Shown piece after piece: positions 1 through 10,783 of a DNA stretch of 58,409 bases (the first letter of the stretch is position 1; each line of letters opens with the position of its first letter). Origin of the DNA: Pseudomonadota bacterium. GTDB taxonomy: Bacteria; Pseudomonadota; Alphaproteobacteria; Rickettsiales; SXRF01. The notes beneath the pieces are model-generated. The model searched no databases. It had not been told where the DNA came from and saw nothing but the letters and a program-made list of their open reading frames with translations. Where the stretch lies: positions 1 to 58,409 of the forward strand of contig JAGWIM010000003.1 in assembly GCA_028873525.1 (NCBI GenBank), in the 5' to 3' direction. The translations under genes and the position numbers were made by a program.

Positions 1-2
1 TT

Positions 3-791
3 TCCGTTCCTGACATTACTGGCCGCAAAGGCGGCGCACCGATTGCGGTGCTGACCTGTTACACGGCCGGCATGGCGCGGCTGCTCGACGCGCATGTGGA
101 CATCCTCCTCGTCGGCGATTCGCTCGGCATGGTGGTGTACGGCATGGAAAGTACGCTGCCGGTAACGCTGGACATGATGATCGCGCACGGGCGGGCGGCG
201 GCGGCGCATTCGGCACGGGCGCTGGTGGTGGTGGATCTGCCGTTCGGCAGCTATCAGGCCTCGAGGGAGGACGCCTTCAAGGCCGCGGCGCGCGTGCTGG
301 CTGAAACCGGCGCGCAGGGAGTCAAGCTCGAAGGTGGCAGGGAAACGGCGGAGACCATTTGTTTCCTGACGCAACGCGGCATTCCGGTGATGGGGCATGT
401 CGGCCTCATGCCGCAGCGCGTGCACGCGCTGGGCGGTTATAAATATCAGGGCAGGAATGAAACCGAAGCGGCTGTCATTTTGCAGGATGCGCTGGCGGTG
501 GCCGAGGCGGGCGCGTTCGCCATCGTCATTGAGAGCGTGAAGGAAGAAGTGGCTCGGCACGTTACGGCGCAGGTGAAAATCCCCACCATCGGCATCGGCG
601 CCTCGCCGGCCTGCGACGGGCAGGTGCTGGTGATTGACGACATGCTGGGGCTGTCCGGCCACGCGCCCGGCTTCGTCAAGCCTTACGCCCATCTCGCCGA
701 CATCATCGAGCAGGCGGCGCGCACCTACGCCGAGGAAGTGAGGAACCGGACATTCCCGGGAGCGGAACATTATTTCGGCGGGAAGAAATAA
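3..791 (+). CDS. panB: 3-methyl-2-oxobutanoate hydroxymethyltransferase, 5' end outside window
   Basis: Frame is open from the window edge ([46 protein letters not shown]); PanB motifs GDSLGMV and GHVGLMPQ. Confidence 0.95.
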   Translation, partial: SVPDITGRKGGAPIAVLTCYTAGMARLLDAHVDILLVGDSLGMVVYGMESTLPVTLDMMIAHGRAAAAHSARALVVVDLPFGSYQASREDAFKAAARVLAETGAQGVKLEGGRETAETICFLTQRGIPVMGHVGLMPQRVHALGGYKYQGRNETEAAVILQDALAVAEAGAFAIVIESVKEEVARHVTAQVKIPTIGIGASPACDGQVLVIDDMLGLSGHAPGFVKPYAHLADIIEQAARTYAEEVRNRTFPGAEHYFGGKK

Positions 792-798
792 TTTTCCC

Positions 799-1497
799 TC
801 AGCCGAGAAAACCACCGCCTTCTCTTGTGTCTTTTGATTTTTTCTGATCTTTCACCCACAAATCTTTATAACGCAAAACTACACCAGCTTGCTCCGCTGC
901 GTCATCGAAGGTAAGTGGTGCGCTTGCAGTAACCATGGTATATATGGCTTTTGTAAATTGTTCGACTTCAGGTGCGTAAGCAATATTTGGATCCGATAAA
1001 ATGGTAGTTGCATATTGATTAAGACTAGTGAGAAGGTTTTGAACTTTTTGGGGTGAAGATGTGTCATTAACTGGTCTATTCATTAAGAGATCTTGACCAC
1101 AGCCGGACAATTTGTATATGGCTTCCAGCGAACCCTTTGCTAATCTATGTGTTTCATCGCCGAAAGTCAGGGCGTCTCGTTCTACGTGACGTTGATATTC
1201 CGATCCGGGTTTTTGACCTTTGCGTTTTGGCGTAGATGAACCCTTACTAAAAAGTGTTCTAAACAGCCGGTCTTCTGGTCTATCTCCTTTTTCTTTCCTA
1301 TCGGCATAATCGAGGAAACTGTTAAAATGAGTGCCGGTTGCGTTAGGCATCAATAACACCGATGCTCCGGCTGTGTTAAAACGATGTCTGAGGTCAAAAA
1401 GTTGTCTCCAACCTTCATAATACATTCCCCCAGAATTCATCTCACCCGCATTTATAGGAATAAACTGAGAAGTATCTTTTATGATTTCAAATGGCAT
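799..1497 (-). CDS. hypothetical protein, no family recognised
   Basis: 232 aa ORF, AT-richer than its neighbours. Confidence 0.6.
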   Translation of the reverse strand: MPFEIIKDTSQFIPINAGEMNSGGMYYEGWRQLFDLRHRFNTAGASVLLMPNATGTHFNSFLDYADRKEKGDRPEDRLFRTLFSKGSSTPKRKGQKPGSEYQRHVERDALTFGDETHRLAKGSLEAIYKLSGCGQDLLMNRPVNDTSSPQKVQNLLTSLNQYATTILSDPNIAYAPEVEQFTKAIYTMVTASAPLTFDDAAEQAGVVLRYKDLWVKDQKKSKDTREGGGFLG

Positions 1498-1529
1498 GGT
1501 AAATCCTTAATTATTAATAGATAGTAACA

Positions 1530-2102
1530 TTATCGTAATTTTGCGGTTTTATCAAGCCGGATGATATCGGCCAACTCCCGCCACACTTCCTCTTTCCAAA
1601 ATCTCCGCGCACGGCCCGACGTTGAGCACAGCACATAAAATTGCGTGTCGTTCAGCGTTTCATTTTGCAGCCCGTATTCCACCTTATGGCCGAAATAAAT
1701 TGAGGCGGCGTTTTTGCTGGTGAAGGCGACGAGCTTTGGTTTATAACGGCGGATTTTTTTCTTGAGTGCCTCGCGCTCGAGCGCTTCCGGCGGCAATTCA
1801 TCGTCGTTGCCGGAGCAGGTTTTGCATAAATCGGTCAGTCCGATGCCGAGCGACAGCAGCTTGGGATATTCCTGCGGATGAAAGAGTCGCGGCGTCAGGC
1901 GCACGCGGTGCAGCGCGTGCCAGAACTGGTTGCCGGGATTGGCGTAATAGGCTTTCTCGCGCGCCGAGATGCGGCTTGGCGCCGTGCCGCAGAATACAAG
2001 GCGCAATTCCGATTGCAGTAAATCAGGAACTATAGGTGCTCTGCGCCGGATGTCAGATGTCAGATGCCGGATGTTAGAAATGTGTTTTCTTTTATTTGAC
2101 AT
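1530..2102 (-). CDS. mug: G/U mismatch-specific uracil-DNA glycosylase (Mug/TDG family)
   Basis: LRLVFCGTAPSRISAREKAYYANPGNQFWHALH motif; N-terminal ~20 aa come from a palindromic element. Confidence 0.88.
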   Translation of the reverse strand: MSNKRKHISNIRHLTSDIRRRAPIVPDLLQSELRLVFCGTAPSRISAREKAYYANPGNQFWHALHRVRLTPRLFHPQEYPKLLSLGIGLTDLCKTCSGNDDELPPEALEREALKKKIRRYKPKLVAFTSKNAASIYFGHKVEYGLQNETLNDTQFYVLCSTSGRARRFWKEEVWRELADIIRLDKTAKLR

Positions 2103-2130
2103 CTAACATCTGTTATCTGGCATCCGGCGC
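2043..2130. repeat. palindromic element, tandem-arm family (F3), mug/lhgO junction
   Basis: Outer arms GCGCCGGATG (2043-2052) / CATCCGGCGC (2121-2130); inner arms are iterated ~10-mers (gatgtcagatgtcagatgccggatgttag / catctaacatctgttatctggcatc). Confidence 0.85.
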
Positions 2131-3309
2131 GAAGCGGCTTACAATCCACTCGGCAAACGGAAAACTCGAAGTGAAGGCCGGTGAAACGGCATTGAGGACG
2201 TGGACGCTTTTTGCGTCGCCCTCGACGACAAAATCATGCAGCAGCTTCAGCGTGCGCTTGTCGAATAATTGTGCGCGAATGCCGGGGCGCATCCAGGTGG
2301 AAAAGCGTTTGGCATCGAGGTGTTTCACCATCAGTGCCGCCTGCTGCGCCATGTAATGCTTTGAGTATTTTTTCATTTCGCTCATCGCGAGTGAGCGAAA
2401 ATCGGCATTGAGTGCGAACATCATCGCCTCGCGGCCGAGGATTTCCACCATATCGCGCGGGGAAAACCCGTTCACGCCGCGATAATTCTCGCGCCAGAAG
2501 GCGGGAATTGCCGTCGGGCCGATTTTCACCGTGCCGTCCACCGTGACGCTGAAATGCACGCCGAGGAAAGGATTGCGCAAATTCGGCACGGGATAAATGC
2601 AGGGTTTGGCCGGTGTGTCCGCGCCTTCGTATTTGAGATAGACGCCCTTGAACGGGATGATGCCGTAATCGCGGCAAAAGCCGAAATCCCGCGCGATGCG
2701 GTCGGCATAAAGCCCGGCGCAATTGATAATCATCCCGGCCTCGAAGCGTTGCCCGCCGGCGACGATGCCATTGTCGCCGAAGCGGTATTCATAGGCCGTG
2801 CCGGTGAGGATGCTGACACCGTGCGTTTCCATTTCGCGTTTCAGCGTGTTGCATACTTCGATGGGATCGACGACGGCGGTGGTCGGCGAATAAATCGCCT
2901 GGCCGGCGGTTCTGGCGTTCGGCTCGATGGCGGCCAGATCTTTTTCGTCAATGAGCTTCAGCGTTACGCCGTTAGCCTGCCCGCGCCGGTAAAGCTCGCG
3001 CAGCGCTTCCAATTCCTTTTCATTTTTTGCCACCACAATCTTGCCGCAATCGTTGATGCGAAGTTTGTGTTCGGCCACATATGCCCGCAGCGCCTTATTG
3101 CCGTCGCGGCAGAATTTCGCTTTCAGCGAATCGGCGGCGTAGTAAAATCCGGCGTGCAGCACGCCGCTGTTGCGCCCGCTGGCGTGATGGGCCACGCCGC
3201 TTTCTTTTTCAATCAGGGTAATCGAGGCATCCTTATGGCGCGCCCGCAGGCTGCGCGCTACCGCCAGCCCCATGATGCCGCCGCCAATGATGAGGTAATC
3301 GGAATTCAT
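2113..3309 (-). CDS. lhgO: L-2-hydroxyglutarate oxidase family FAD protein
   Basis: DYLIIGGGIMGLAVARSL dinucleotide-binding motif, HHASGRNSGVLHAGFYY. Confidence 0.9.
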   Translation of the reverse strand: MNSDYLIIGGGIMGLAVARSLRARHKDASITLIEKESGVAHHASGRNSGVLHAGFYYAADSLKAKFCRDGNKALRAYVAEHKLRINDCGKIVVAKNEKELEALRELYRRGQANGVTLKLIDEKDLAAIEPNARTAGQAIYSPTTAVVDPIEVCNTLKREMETHGVSILTGTAYEYRFGDNGIVAGGQRFEAGMIINCAGLYADRIARDFGFCRDYGIIPFKGVYLKYEGADTPAKPCIYPVPNLRNPFLGVHFSVTVDGTVKIGPTAIPAFWRENYRGVNGFSPRDMVEILGREAMMFALNADFRSLAMSEMKKYSKHYMAQQAALMVKHLDAKRFSTWMRPGIRAQLFDKRTLKLLHDFVVEGDAKSVHVLNAVSPAFTSSFPFAEWIVSRFAPDAR

Positions 3310-3414
3310 CTCAAGACTCTGCTACGCTGGATTAAACCGTTTCGTTTTCTGCGCTTCTTGAAAACCTCGCCCTTAATCTCAGCGTAGCGAGTTTTAAAAT
3401 GAATTCTATGTATT

Positions 3415-3888
3415 TTAAACGTAGGCGATCGACAACACTTCGTAGCTTTTCTGGCCGCCGGGCGTACTGACCTCGATGCTGTCGCCTTTTTTCTTGCCGA
3501 TGAGCGCGCGCGCCAGCGGGGCGGTGATGGAGATTTTTTTGGCTTTGAGGTCGGCCTCGTATTCACCGACGATCTGGTAGCTCGTTTCATCGCCGCTTTC
3601 CTCGTCGGCGAGCTTTACCGTCGCGCCGAATTTGACGCTGTCGTTCGTAAGCGATTTGATGTCGATGATTTCGGCGCGCGAGACTTTGTCCTCCAGCTCA
3701 TTGATGCGGCCTTCGGTGAAGGACTGTTTTTCCTTGGCGGCGTGATACTCGGCGTTTTCCGACAGGTCGCCGTGCGCCCGCGCCTCGGCGATGGCGGCGA
3801 TAATGGCCGGCCGCTCTACCGATTTCAGGTTTTTGAGTTCCGCCTCCATGCGGGCGTAACCCGCCGCGGTGATGGGAAGTTTGTCCAT
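3415..3888 (-). CDS. greA: transcription elongation factor GreA
   Basis: [53 protein letters not shown]; start moved in from the ORF start at 3936. Confidence 0.95.
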   Translation of the reverse strand: MDKLPITAAGYARMEAELKNLKSVERPAIIAAIAEARAHGDLSENAEYHAAKEKQSFTEGRINELEDKVSRAEIIDIKSLTNDSVKFGATVKLADEESGDETSYQIVGEYEADLKAKKISITAPLARALIGKKKGDSIEVSTPGGQKSYEVLSIAYV

Positions 3889-4213
3889 AGATTTTACACA
3901 ATAAAAAAAATGCACCCGCGCTTCTGGTGCAGGCATAATATGCAGGCAAGCTAGAAAGATATAGCCGATTCGTCAAGGCTTAGAGAGCAAGGTATTGAAA
4001 AGATTGTTTAATACAGATAGCCCATTTCAGGCGCCTTCCTGTGATAAAGCATTTGGCTGATTGTGGAGTAGATATTAGTAATAGGCTCTTGCATCAGGTA
4101 ATACATTCGCAACCTGAAACCGCTGAGACGTTGATTCGATGGGGTGCAAGTGTAAAAGGTAGGCGTACTCGGGGCAATAACATAGATGGTCATACGACGT
4201 AGCCAGCATCATC

Positions 4214-7200
4214 CTATAAATCCTTAAACGCTTGCTCATCTTCGTCGGATAGCCATTCCCCGGCCAAGGTTTGCTCCACCGCAGTTAAGTAGTCGCGTTC
4301 TTCAGATTGCTCTGCGAAATAATCCTGTATCGGCTTTACGTCAAGCCCGTCGCTGCTGCTTACGGCTTCGATGGCCTGGGTGCAGGCGCGGGCGCCGGCC
4401 ACCGTGGTGTAATAGGAGATTTTGTTAAGGAGCGCCGTGCGGCGGATGGAGAAGGAATCGGCGATGGATTCGCCGCCCTCAGTGGTGTTGATAACCAGCG
4501 CGATTTTATTGTCTTTCAGCATGTCCACAATGTGCGGCCGCCCCTCGCGCACTTTGTTGACCACCCCGACATCGAGTCCCTGGGTTTGCAGGTAGGCCGC
4601 CGTGCCGCGCGTGGCGACGACCGAAAAGCCCATTGCTAATAATTTTTTGACAGCGGGCGCAACCTGCGGCTTGTCCGATTCCTTGACAGAAACAAATACG
4701 CATCCGCTTTGCGGGATCGTGCCGCCTGCCGAAAGTTGCGACTTGGCAAAAGCGCGCGGGAAATCGCGGTCGATGCCCATTGCCTCGCCGGTCGATTTCA
4801 TCTCCGGCCCGAGGATGACGTCCACCCCCGGAAACCGCGCGAAGGGAAAGACGGATTCCTTCACACTTACGTGTGAAGAGGTTGACAGTTGACAGTTGTC
4901 AGTTGTCAGATCTTTTCCTGTTAGCTGACGACTGATAACTGATAACCGTTCTCCGGCCATCACCCTTGCCGCGATCTTGGCCACCGGAACGCCGGTCGCT
5001 TTAGCCACGAAAGGCACGGTGCGGCTGGCACGCGGATTCACTTCGATGAGGTAAACCTCATTATCCTTGATGGCGAATTGCACATTCATCAGCCCGATGA
5101 CTTTAAGCGCCCGCGCCAGCGCTTTGGTCTGCCGTTTTACTTCGGCAATGATGTCTTCACTCAGCGAGTAAGGCGGCAAGCTGCAGGCCGAATCGCCGGA
5201 ATGGATGCCCGCTTCCTCGATATGCTGCATGATGCCGGCAACGAACACATCCTTGCCGTCTGAGAGGCAGTCGACGTCCAGCTCGGTGGCGTCCTGCAGA
5301 TAGGAGTCGATCAATATCGGCCCGTCGCCGAACATTTTGGCGAGTTCCTCGACATAGATTTCCAGCGACGGCTTGTCGTACATGATTTTCATGGCACGGC
5401 CGCCCAGTACGTACGATGGCCGCACCAGCAGCGGGAAACCAATGTTGTCTGCCTGTTTCACCACTTCCTGCGCAGTGGTGCCTATGGCGCTTTTCGGTTG
5501 CTTCAGTTTCAGCTTGTCGACCAGTTTGCGGAAGCGGTCGCGATCCTCGGCGAGGTCGATGGAATCGGGCGAGGTGCCGATGATGATGTCCTTGCCGAAC
5601 TCTTTTTCCAATGGCCGCGCCAGCTTCAGCGGCGTCTGCCCGCCGAACTGCACGATGACGCCTTTGAGCTTTCCGTTTTTCTTCTCGGTGCGGATGATTT
5701 CAAACACATCCTCCGCCGTCAGCGGCTCGAAATAAAGCCGGTCGGAAGTGTCATAATCGGTAGAGACGGTTTCCGGGTTGCAGTTAACCATGATGGTTTC
5801 GTAGCCCGCCTCTTTGAGCGCATAGGCCGCGTGCACGCAGCAATAATCGAACTCGATGCCCTGGCCGATGCGGTTCGGCCCGCCGCCTAAGATGATGATT
5901 TTTTCCTTATCCGTCGGCTCGGATTCGCATTCGCCATGCTCATAGGTCGAATACATATACGGCGTCTGCGAATCGAATTCCGCCGCGCAAGTATCGACGC
6001 GCTTGTAGACGGGGTGGATGTCCAGCTTGTCGCGCAGCTTGGCAATATCTCCGGTCTTGCAGCCGCATAACCCGGCAATGCGGGCATCAGAAAATCCCAT
6101 GCGCTTCCAACGATATAATTCGTCATTCCCGCGAAGGCGGGGAGCCGGTCGTGAATGGCTTCCCGCCTTCGCGGGAATGACGGCTTTAATTTCTTTTTCC
6201 GTCGCCACAATCTCTGCAATCTGCCTCACGAACCACGGATCATATTTCGTGATGGCGCAGATTTCTTCTACGCCAAGTCCCATGCGCAATGCCTGCGCGG
6301 CGACCAGCAACCGGTCGGGCGTCGGGCGTCCGAGTTTCGAGCGGGCGTCATCCATGTCTTTCAGCGGCACTTCGTCGAGTCCCGTCAGCCCGGTTTCCAG
6401 CGAGCGCAGCGCCTTCTGCAACGACTCCTGGAAATTGCGTCCCATCGCCATCGCTTCGCCCACCGATTTCATGGAGGTGGTGAGAATCGGCTCGGCGCCG
6501 GGGAATTTCTCGAAGGTGAAGCGCGGGATTTTGGTGACGATGTAATCAATGGTCGGCTCGAAGCTGGCGGGCGTGGCGCCGCCGGTGATGTCATTTTTAA
6601 TCTCATCGAGCGTGTAGCCGACCGCCAGCTTGGCTGCCACCTTGGCGATGGGAAATCCCGTGGCTTTACTGGCCAGCGCCGACGAGCGAGACACGCGCGG
6701 ATTCATCTCGATGACGACCATCCTGCCGTCCTTGGGGTTTACGGCGAACTGCACGTTGCTGCCGCCGGTATCGACGCCGATTTCGCGCAAGACCGCGAAC
6801 GATGCGTCGCGCATAATCTGGTATTCCTTGTCGGTCAGCGTGAGCGCGGGCGCGACGGTAATCGAATCGCCGGTATGCACGCCCATCGGGTCGATGTTTT
6901 CAATCGAGCAGACAATGATGCAGTTGTCGGCTTTGTCGCGCACCACTTCCATCTCGTATTCCTTCCAGCCCAGCACCGACTCGTCGATCAACACCTCGCC
7001 GATGGGCGATGCGTCCAGCCCGCTGACTACAATCTGCTCGAATTCCTCGCGGTTATAGGCGATGCCGCCGCCGGCGCCGCCCATGGTGAAGCTCGGGCGG
7101 ATGATGGCGGGAAGCCCCACTCTTTCTAATGCCCTGCGTGCTTCGTCCATGGACTTGACCACGGCGTTTTTGGGAACGCAGAGGCCGATTTTGTTCATCG

Positions 7201-7603
7201 CCCGGTTGAATAATTCGCGGTCTTCGGCCTTGTTGATCGATTCCAGCCGCGCGCCGATGAGTTCGACATTATATTTTCTCAGCACGCCGGATTCGGCCAG
7301 CGCCTTGGCGCAGTTCAGCGCCGTTTGCCCGCCCATGGTGGGAAGCAGTGCGTCGGGTTTTTCCCTGGCGATGATTTTTTCCACCATTTCCGGCGTGATT
7401 GGCTCGATGTAGGTGGCGTCGGCCAGCTCCGGGTCGGTCATGATGGTGGCCGGGTTGGAATTGACCAGCACGACGCGGTACCCCTCGGCCTTCAGGGTTT
7501 TGACCGCCTGCGTACCCGAATAATCGAACTCGCAGGCCTGACCGATGACAATCGGCCCGGCGCCGATGACGAGGATGGAGTTGATGTCAGTTCTTTTTGG
7601 CAT
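4214..7603 (-). CDS. carB: carbamoyl-phosphate synthase large subunit with two in-frame repeat-derived inserts
   Basis: [33 protein letters not shown]...; start moved to 7603; inserts at ~6121-6182 and ~4881-4946. Confidence 0.97.
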   Translation of the reverse strand: MPKRTDINSILVIGAGPIVIGQACEFDYSGTQAVKTLKAEGYRVVLVNSNPATIMTDPELADATYIEPITPEMVEKIIAREKPDALLPTMGGQTALNCAKALAESGVLRKYNVELIGARLESINKAEDRELFNRAMNKIGLCVPKNAVVKSMDEARRALERVGLPAIIRPSFTMGGAGGGIAYNREEFEQIVVSGLDASPIGEVLIDESVLGWKEYEMEVVRDKADNCIIVCSIENIDPMGVHTGDSITVAPALTLTDKEYQIMRDASFAVLREIGVDTGGSNVQFAVNPKDGRMVVIEMNPRVSRSSALASKATGFPIAKVAAKLAVGYTLDEIKNDITGGATPASFEPTIDYIVTKIPRFTFEKFPGAEPILTTSMKSVGEAMAMGRNFQESLQKALRSLETGLTGLDEVPLKDMDDARSKLGRPTPDRLLVAAQALRMGLGVEEICAITKYDPWFVRQIAEIVATEKEIKAVIPAKAGSHSRPAPRLRGNDELYRWKRMGFSDARIAGLCGCKTGDIAKLRDKLDIHPVYKRVDTCAAEFDSQTPYMYSTYEHGECESEPTDKEKIIILGGGPNRIGQGIEFDYCCVHAAYALKEAGYETIMVNCNPETVSTDYDTSDRLYFEPLTAEDVFEIIRTEKKNGKLKGVIVQFGGQTPLKLARPLEKEFGKDIIIGTSPDSIDLAEDRDRFRKLVDKLKLKQPKSAIGTTAQEVVKQADNIGFPLLVRPSYVLGGRAMKIMYDKPSLEIYVEELAKMFGDGPILIDSYLQDATELDVDCLSDGKDVFVAGIMQHIEEAGIHSGDSACSLPPYSLSEDIIAEVKRQTKALARALKVIGLMNVQFAIKDNEVYLIEVNPRASRTVPFVAKATGVPVAKIAARVMAGERLSVISRQLTGKDLTTDNCQLSTSSHVSVKESVFPFARFPGVDVILGPEMKSTGEAMGIDRDFPRAFAKSQLSAGGTIPQSGCVFVSVKESDKPQVAPAVKKLLAMGFSVVATRGTAAYLQTQGLDVGVVNKVREGRPHIVDMLKDNKIALVINTTEGGESIADSFSIRRTALLNKISYYTTVAGARACTQAIEAVSSSDGLDVKPIQDYFAEQSEERDYLTAVEQTLAGEWLSDEDEQAFKDL
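4881..4946. repeat. palindromic element, tandem-arm family (F3), inside carB
   Basis: Arms gttgacagttgtcagttgtcag (4888-4909) / ctgacgactgataactgataac (4925-4946), 18/22 complementary. Confidence 0.85.
6121..6182. repeat. palindromic element, family F1 (cattcccgcgaaggcggg), inside carB
   Basis: Perfect 21-bp inverted repeat CGTCATTCCCGCGAAGGCGGG ... CCCGCCTTCGCGGGAATGACG, 20-nt loop. Confidence 0.95.
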
Positions 7604-8078
7604 GAGCGTCGAAAACAGTAATGGGAGGATTATCTTTCGTCTGCGCCTGCGCCAGCACCTGCTCCAGCACGAGCGTGTCTCCCGATAGCTGGTAACTATA
7701 GGCCAATCGCGGCCCATTCCCTGCATCAATCGAGGTATAGTTGAGCGTCTTCGACACGGTATCAAAATGATAACTCGTCGCCTCGAAGGCGACGCCGCTG
7801 CTCAGGGAAATTTTGCCGGTGGCGGGGTTGTACTCCTGGATGAACAGCGGGTCATACTGCGGCGCGCCGCCGGTGATTTCCACCAGGTCAATGCTATAAA
7901 CATACTGGTAGGCTGCTTTCGATCCGCTGAATATCAGGAAGCGGTTGCCGCCCAGCGCCACCGTCTCCTGCCGCGTGTCGGCCAGCATCGCCTGTTTTTG
8001 CGCCGCGAGATCATGCGCTGATGTGGGCAGGGAGGCGAACGCAACCGCAATGACAATGAATGCCGGTATATTACGCAT
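7587..8078 (-). CDS. putative secreted/periplasmic protein
   Basis: 163 aa ORF with signal-peptide-like N-terminus [21 protein letters not shown]; between carA and carB. Confidence 0.6.
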   Translation of the reverse strand: MRNIPAFIVIAVAFASLPTSAHDLAAQKQAMLADTRQETVALGGNRFLIFSGSKAAYQYVYSIDLVEITGGAPQYDPLFIQEYNPATGKISLSSGVAFEATSYHFDTVSKTLNYTSIDAGNGPRLAYSYQLSGDTLVLEQVLAQAQTKDNPPITVFDAHAKKN

Positions 8079-9273
8079 GGCGCGTCTCCATCATCTTCAC
8101 AAAATTATCGAACAGATATTGGCTGTCATGCGGCCCCGGCGAGGATTCAGGGTGGTATTGCACGGCGAGGACGGGCTTGTCGGTGCAGCGCAGGCCTTCG
8201 ACCGTGCCGTCGAACAGCGAAACATGTGTGACCTTCACGTTTTTCGGCAGACTTTTTTCGACCACCGCGAAGCCGTGATTCTGGCTGGTGATTTCGACCG
8301 CGCCGGTCTCCAGGTTTTTCACCGGCTGGTTGGCTCCGCGATGGCCTTGCTTCAGCTTCTCCGTTTTGCCGCCGAGCGCCAGCCCCAATAATTGGTGGCC
8401 GAGGCAGATGCCGAATACCGGCGTGCCGGAGGCGATGATTTTTTGCAATATGGGCACGGCGTATTTCCCCGTGGCCGCTGGATCGCCCGGGCCGTTGGAA
8501 AGGAACACGCCGTCCGGCTTCAGCGTCAAAATTTCTTCGGCGGAAGTCTGCGCCGGAACCACCGTCACCTTGCATCCGCGCTCGGCGAGGCTGCGCAGGA
8601 TATTCAATTTTTCGCCGTAATCGATGGCGACCACTCTATATCCCCCTCTCCCTTGAGGGGGGAGAGTTGGGGTGGGGGTGAGATGCCAGAGACCCTCACT
8701 CCATTCATAAGGTTTTTTTGTCGTGACGGTTTTTGCTAAATCTAATCCCGTCATATCTGGATGCGATTTCAACTTGGCCTTAATTTCCGCCAATTCATCC
8801 CCTCCCGGCGCTTTTGCGCCGAACTCCCCCCTCAAGGGGGAGGTGAAAGAAAGGATCGCCGCATTCTGCGCGCCGTGCTTGCGGATGTGCCGCGTCAGCG
8901 CCCGCGTATCGACGCCGCAGATGCCGGGCAAGCGATGGCGCTTGAGCCATTCTTCAAGAGAAATTTGGCTGCGGAAACTCGAGGGCGGGGTAGGGCGCTC
9001 GCGCAGCACCAGCCCGGCGCAGAACGGTCGCACCGCTTCGATATCCTCGTCGTTGCAGCCGATATTGCCGATATGCGGGAAGGTGAAGGTGATGATCTGC
9101 CCGGCGTAAGACGGATCGGTCAGCGTTTCCTGGTAACCGGTCATGCCGGTGTTGAAGCAGATTTCGCCGATGCCCATTTCTTCCGCGCCGATGCCTTGCC
9201 CGGAAAACACCGTCCCATCCGCCAATAATAAACAGGCACTCACATGGTCCGGAATCGGGGGATGGCTGGACAT
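8071..9273 (-). CDS. carA: carbamoyl-phosphate synthase small subunit with two in-frame repeat-derived inserts
   Basis: ACLLLADGTVFSGQGIG, FGICLGHQLLGLALGG, VQYHPESSPGPHDS; inserts SFTSPLRGEFGAKAPGGDE and LTPTPTLPPQGRGG. Confidence 0.96.
   Translation of the reverse strand: MSSHPPIPDHVSACLLLADGTVFSGQGIGAEEMGIGEICFNTGMTGYQETLTDPSYAGQIITFTFPHIGNIGCNDEDIEAVRPFCAGLVLRERPTPPSSFRSQISLEEWLKRHRLPGICGVDTRALTRHIRKHGAQNAAILSFTSPLRGEFGAKAPGGDELAEIKAKLKSHPDMTGLDLAKTVTTKKPYEWSEGLWHLTPTPTLPPQGRGGYRVVAIDYGEKLNILRSLAERGCKVTVVPAQTSAEEILTLKPDGVFLSNGPGDPAATGKYAVPILQKIIASGTPVFGICLGHQLLGLALGGKTEKLKQGHRGANQPVKNLETGAVEITSQNHGFAVVEKSLPKNVKVTHVSLFDGTVEGLRCTDKPVLAVQYHPESSPGPHDSQYLFDNFVKMMETRHA
8638..8682. repeat. palindromic element, family F2 (tcccctctcccttgaggg), inside carA linker
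   Basis: tatccccctctcccttgaggggggagagttggggtgggggtgag. Confidence 0.82.
8797..8850. repeat. palindromic element, family F2 composite, inside carA
   Basis: ccccctcaaggggg plus nested ggcgcttttgcgcc. Confidence 0.82.
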
Positions 9274-9443
9274 GTGCTGGTCGCGCGGCTCCCGCTTAAA
9301 GTCAAACAAATTGGCGGGACAATAGGGGGGCAGGGCGGGGGTGTCAAGGGTGAAATCCCCGCACAACTCCACACCTGTTGCGGGGGTATTGCGGTGTCCG
9401 GTGTAAACACGCGCCAGGCAATGAACGGTGTAACCCGCTCAAA

Positions 9444-10685
9444 CTATTTATCCATCTTCCCGATAAACTCCACGATAATCGGCACGACATGTTCGCGGAA
9501 TTTACGGCCGTTGAAGATGCCGTAATGACCGACGCCTTTCTGCAGGTGGTGCTTTTTCATCGAGGCGGGCAAGCCGCTGCAAAGTTTCTGCGCCGCCTCG
9601 GTCTGGCCGACGCCGGAGATGTCATCCATCTCGCCTTCCAGGGTCAAGAGCGCCGTCTTGGTAATCGCCTCGGGTTTTACCGGCTTGCCCTTATAGACGA
9701 ATTTGCCTTCCGGCAGCAGGAAGCGCTGGAACACCTGGTCGATGCAATCGAGGTAAAATTCCGCCGGCAGGTCGCACACCGAGAGATATTCGTCGTAGAA
9801 TTTCTTATGGGCGCGCGCCGACTCGCCGTCGCCTGCCACCAGGTGCTTGAACAGATCGGCGTGGGCGTCGAGATGGCGGTCGAGATTCATCATCATGAAT
9901 CCCGTCAATTGCAGGAATCCCGGATAAACGCGGCGCATGAAGCCCGGATAGTTAAACGGTACGCGGGTTACCACGTTGCTTTCAAACCAGCTCATCGGTT
10001 TTTCCATGGAGAGCTGGTTGACCTTGGTCGGGTTGACTCGCGCATCCACCGGCCCGCCGATCAATGTCATTGATCGCGGCGCGTTTTGGTCTTTGCCGGC
10101 GTTCATCACGGCGGCGGCCACCAGCACCGGCACCGACGGCTGGCAGACTGCCATCAGGTGCACATCCGGCCCCAGCTTGCGGGTGAATTCAATCACATAT
10201 GCGATGTAATCCTCCAGCCGGAACTCGCCTTCATACATGGGCACGTTGCGCGCGTCGATCCAGTCGGTGATATAGACATCGAGGAATGGCAGCAGCGCCT
10301 CAACCGTGCCGCGTAAGAGCGTCGAATGATGGCCGGACATCGGCGCGACCAGCAGCAGTTTCGGCTGTTTTATCTTGCCGTATTTTTCAAAATGGACGAG
10401 GCGGCAGAACGGCTTTTCCATCACCGTTTCCTCGTAGATGGTGACCTGCTTGCCGTCCATGGCGGTATGGAGGATGCCGAAATCCGGCTTGCCGTAGCGG
10501 TGCGTGACGCGCTCGATGACCTCGGCGGCGGCGGCAATGGAACGGCCAAAACCCGTATAGGCAATTGGCACCAGCGGGTGGCGATGGAACGCCTTGCTGG
10601 CGTTTGCCAGAAAGTTCAGCGGCGAGATGGCGGCGTAATGCATTTCATGCAGATGGTAGAGCGGGCTGTTTTCGCGGATCATCAT
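9444..10685 (-). CDS. phaZ: intracellular polyhydroxyalkanoate depolymerase family protein
   Basis: LHEMHYAAISPLNFLANA; VAPMSGHHSTLLRGTVEALLP; VHLMAVCQPSVPVLVA. Confidence 0.88.
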   Translation of the reverse strand: MMIRENSPLYHLHEMHYAAISPLNFLANASKAFHRHPLVPIAYTGFGRSIAAAAEVIERVTHRYGKPDFGILHTAMDGKQVTIYEETVMEKPFCRLVHFEKYGKIKQPKLLLVAPMSGHHSTLLRGTVEALLPFLDVYITDWIDARNVPMYEGEFRLEDYIAYVIEFTRKLGPDVHLMAVCQPSVPVLVAAAVMNAGKDQNAPRSMTLIGGPVDARVNPTKVNQLSMEKPMSWFESNVVTRVPFNYPGFMRRVYPGFLQLTGFMMMNLDRHLDAHADLFKHLVAGDGESARAHKKFYDEYLSVCDLPAEFYLDCIDQVFQRFLLPEGKFVYKGKPVKPEAITKTALLTLEGEMDDISGVGQTEAAQKLCSGLPASMKKHHLQKGVGHYGIFNGRKFREHVVPIIVEFIGKMDK

Positions 10686-10783
10686 CGCCGTGCCTTTCGT
10701 GGTTGAAAAAAGCGGTATAAGGCCTATTGTAAAGGCAATGTGGTGAACAAAGCATTAAAACGGCAGAGATACATAAAATATCC

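Noticed and set aside
4214-7603. CarB inserts as inteins or group I/II introns
   Set aside because: Inserts are only ~20-25 aa, lack splicing motifs, and their DNA is palindromic and repeated elsewhere.
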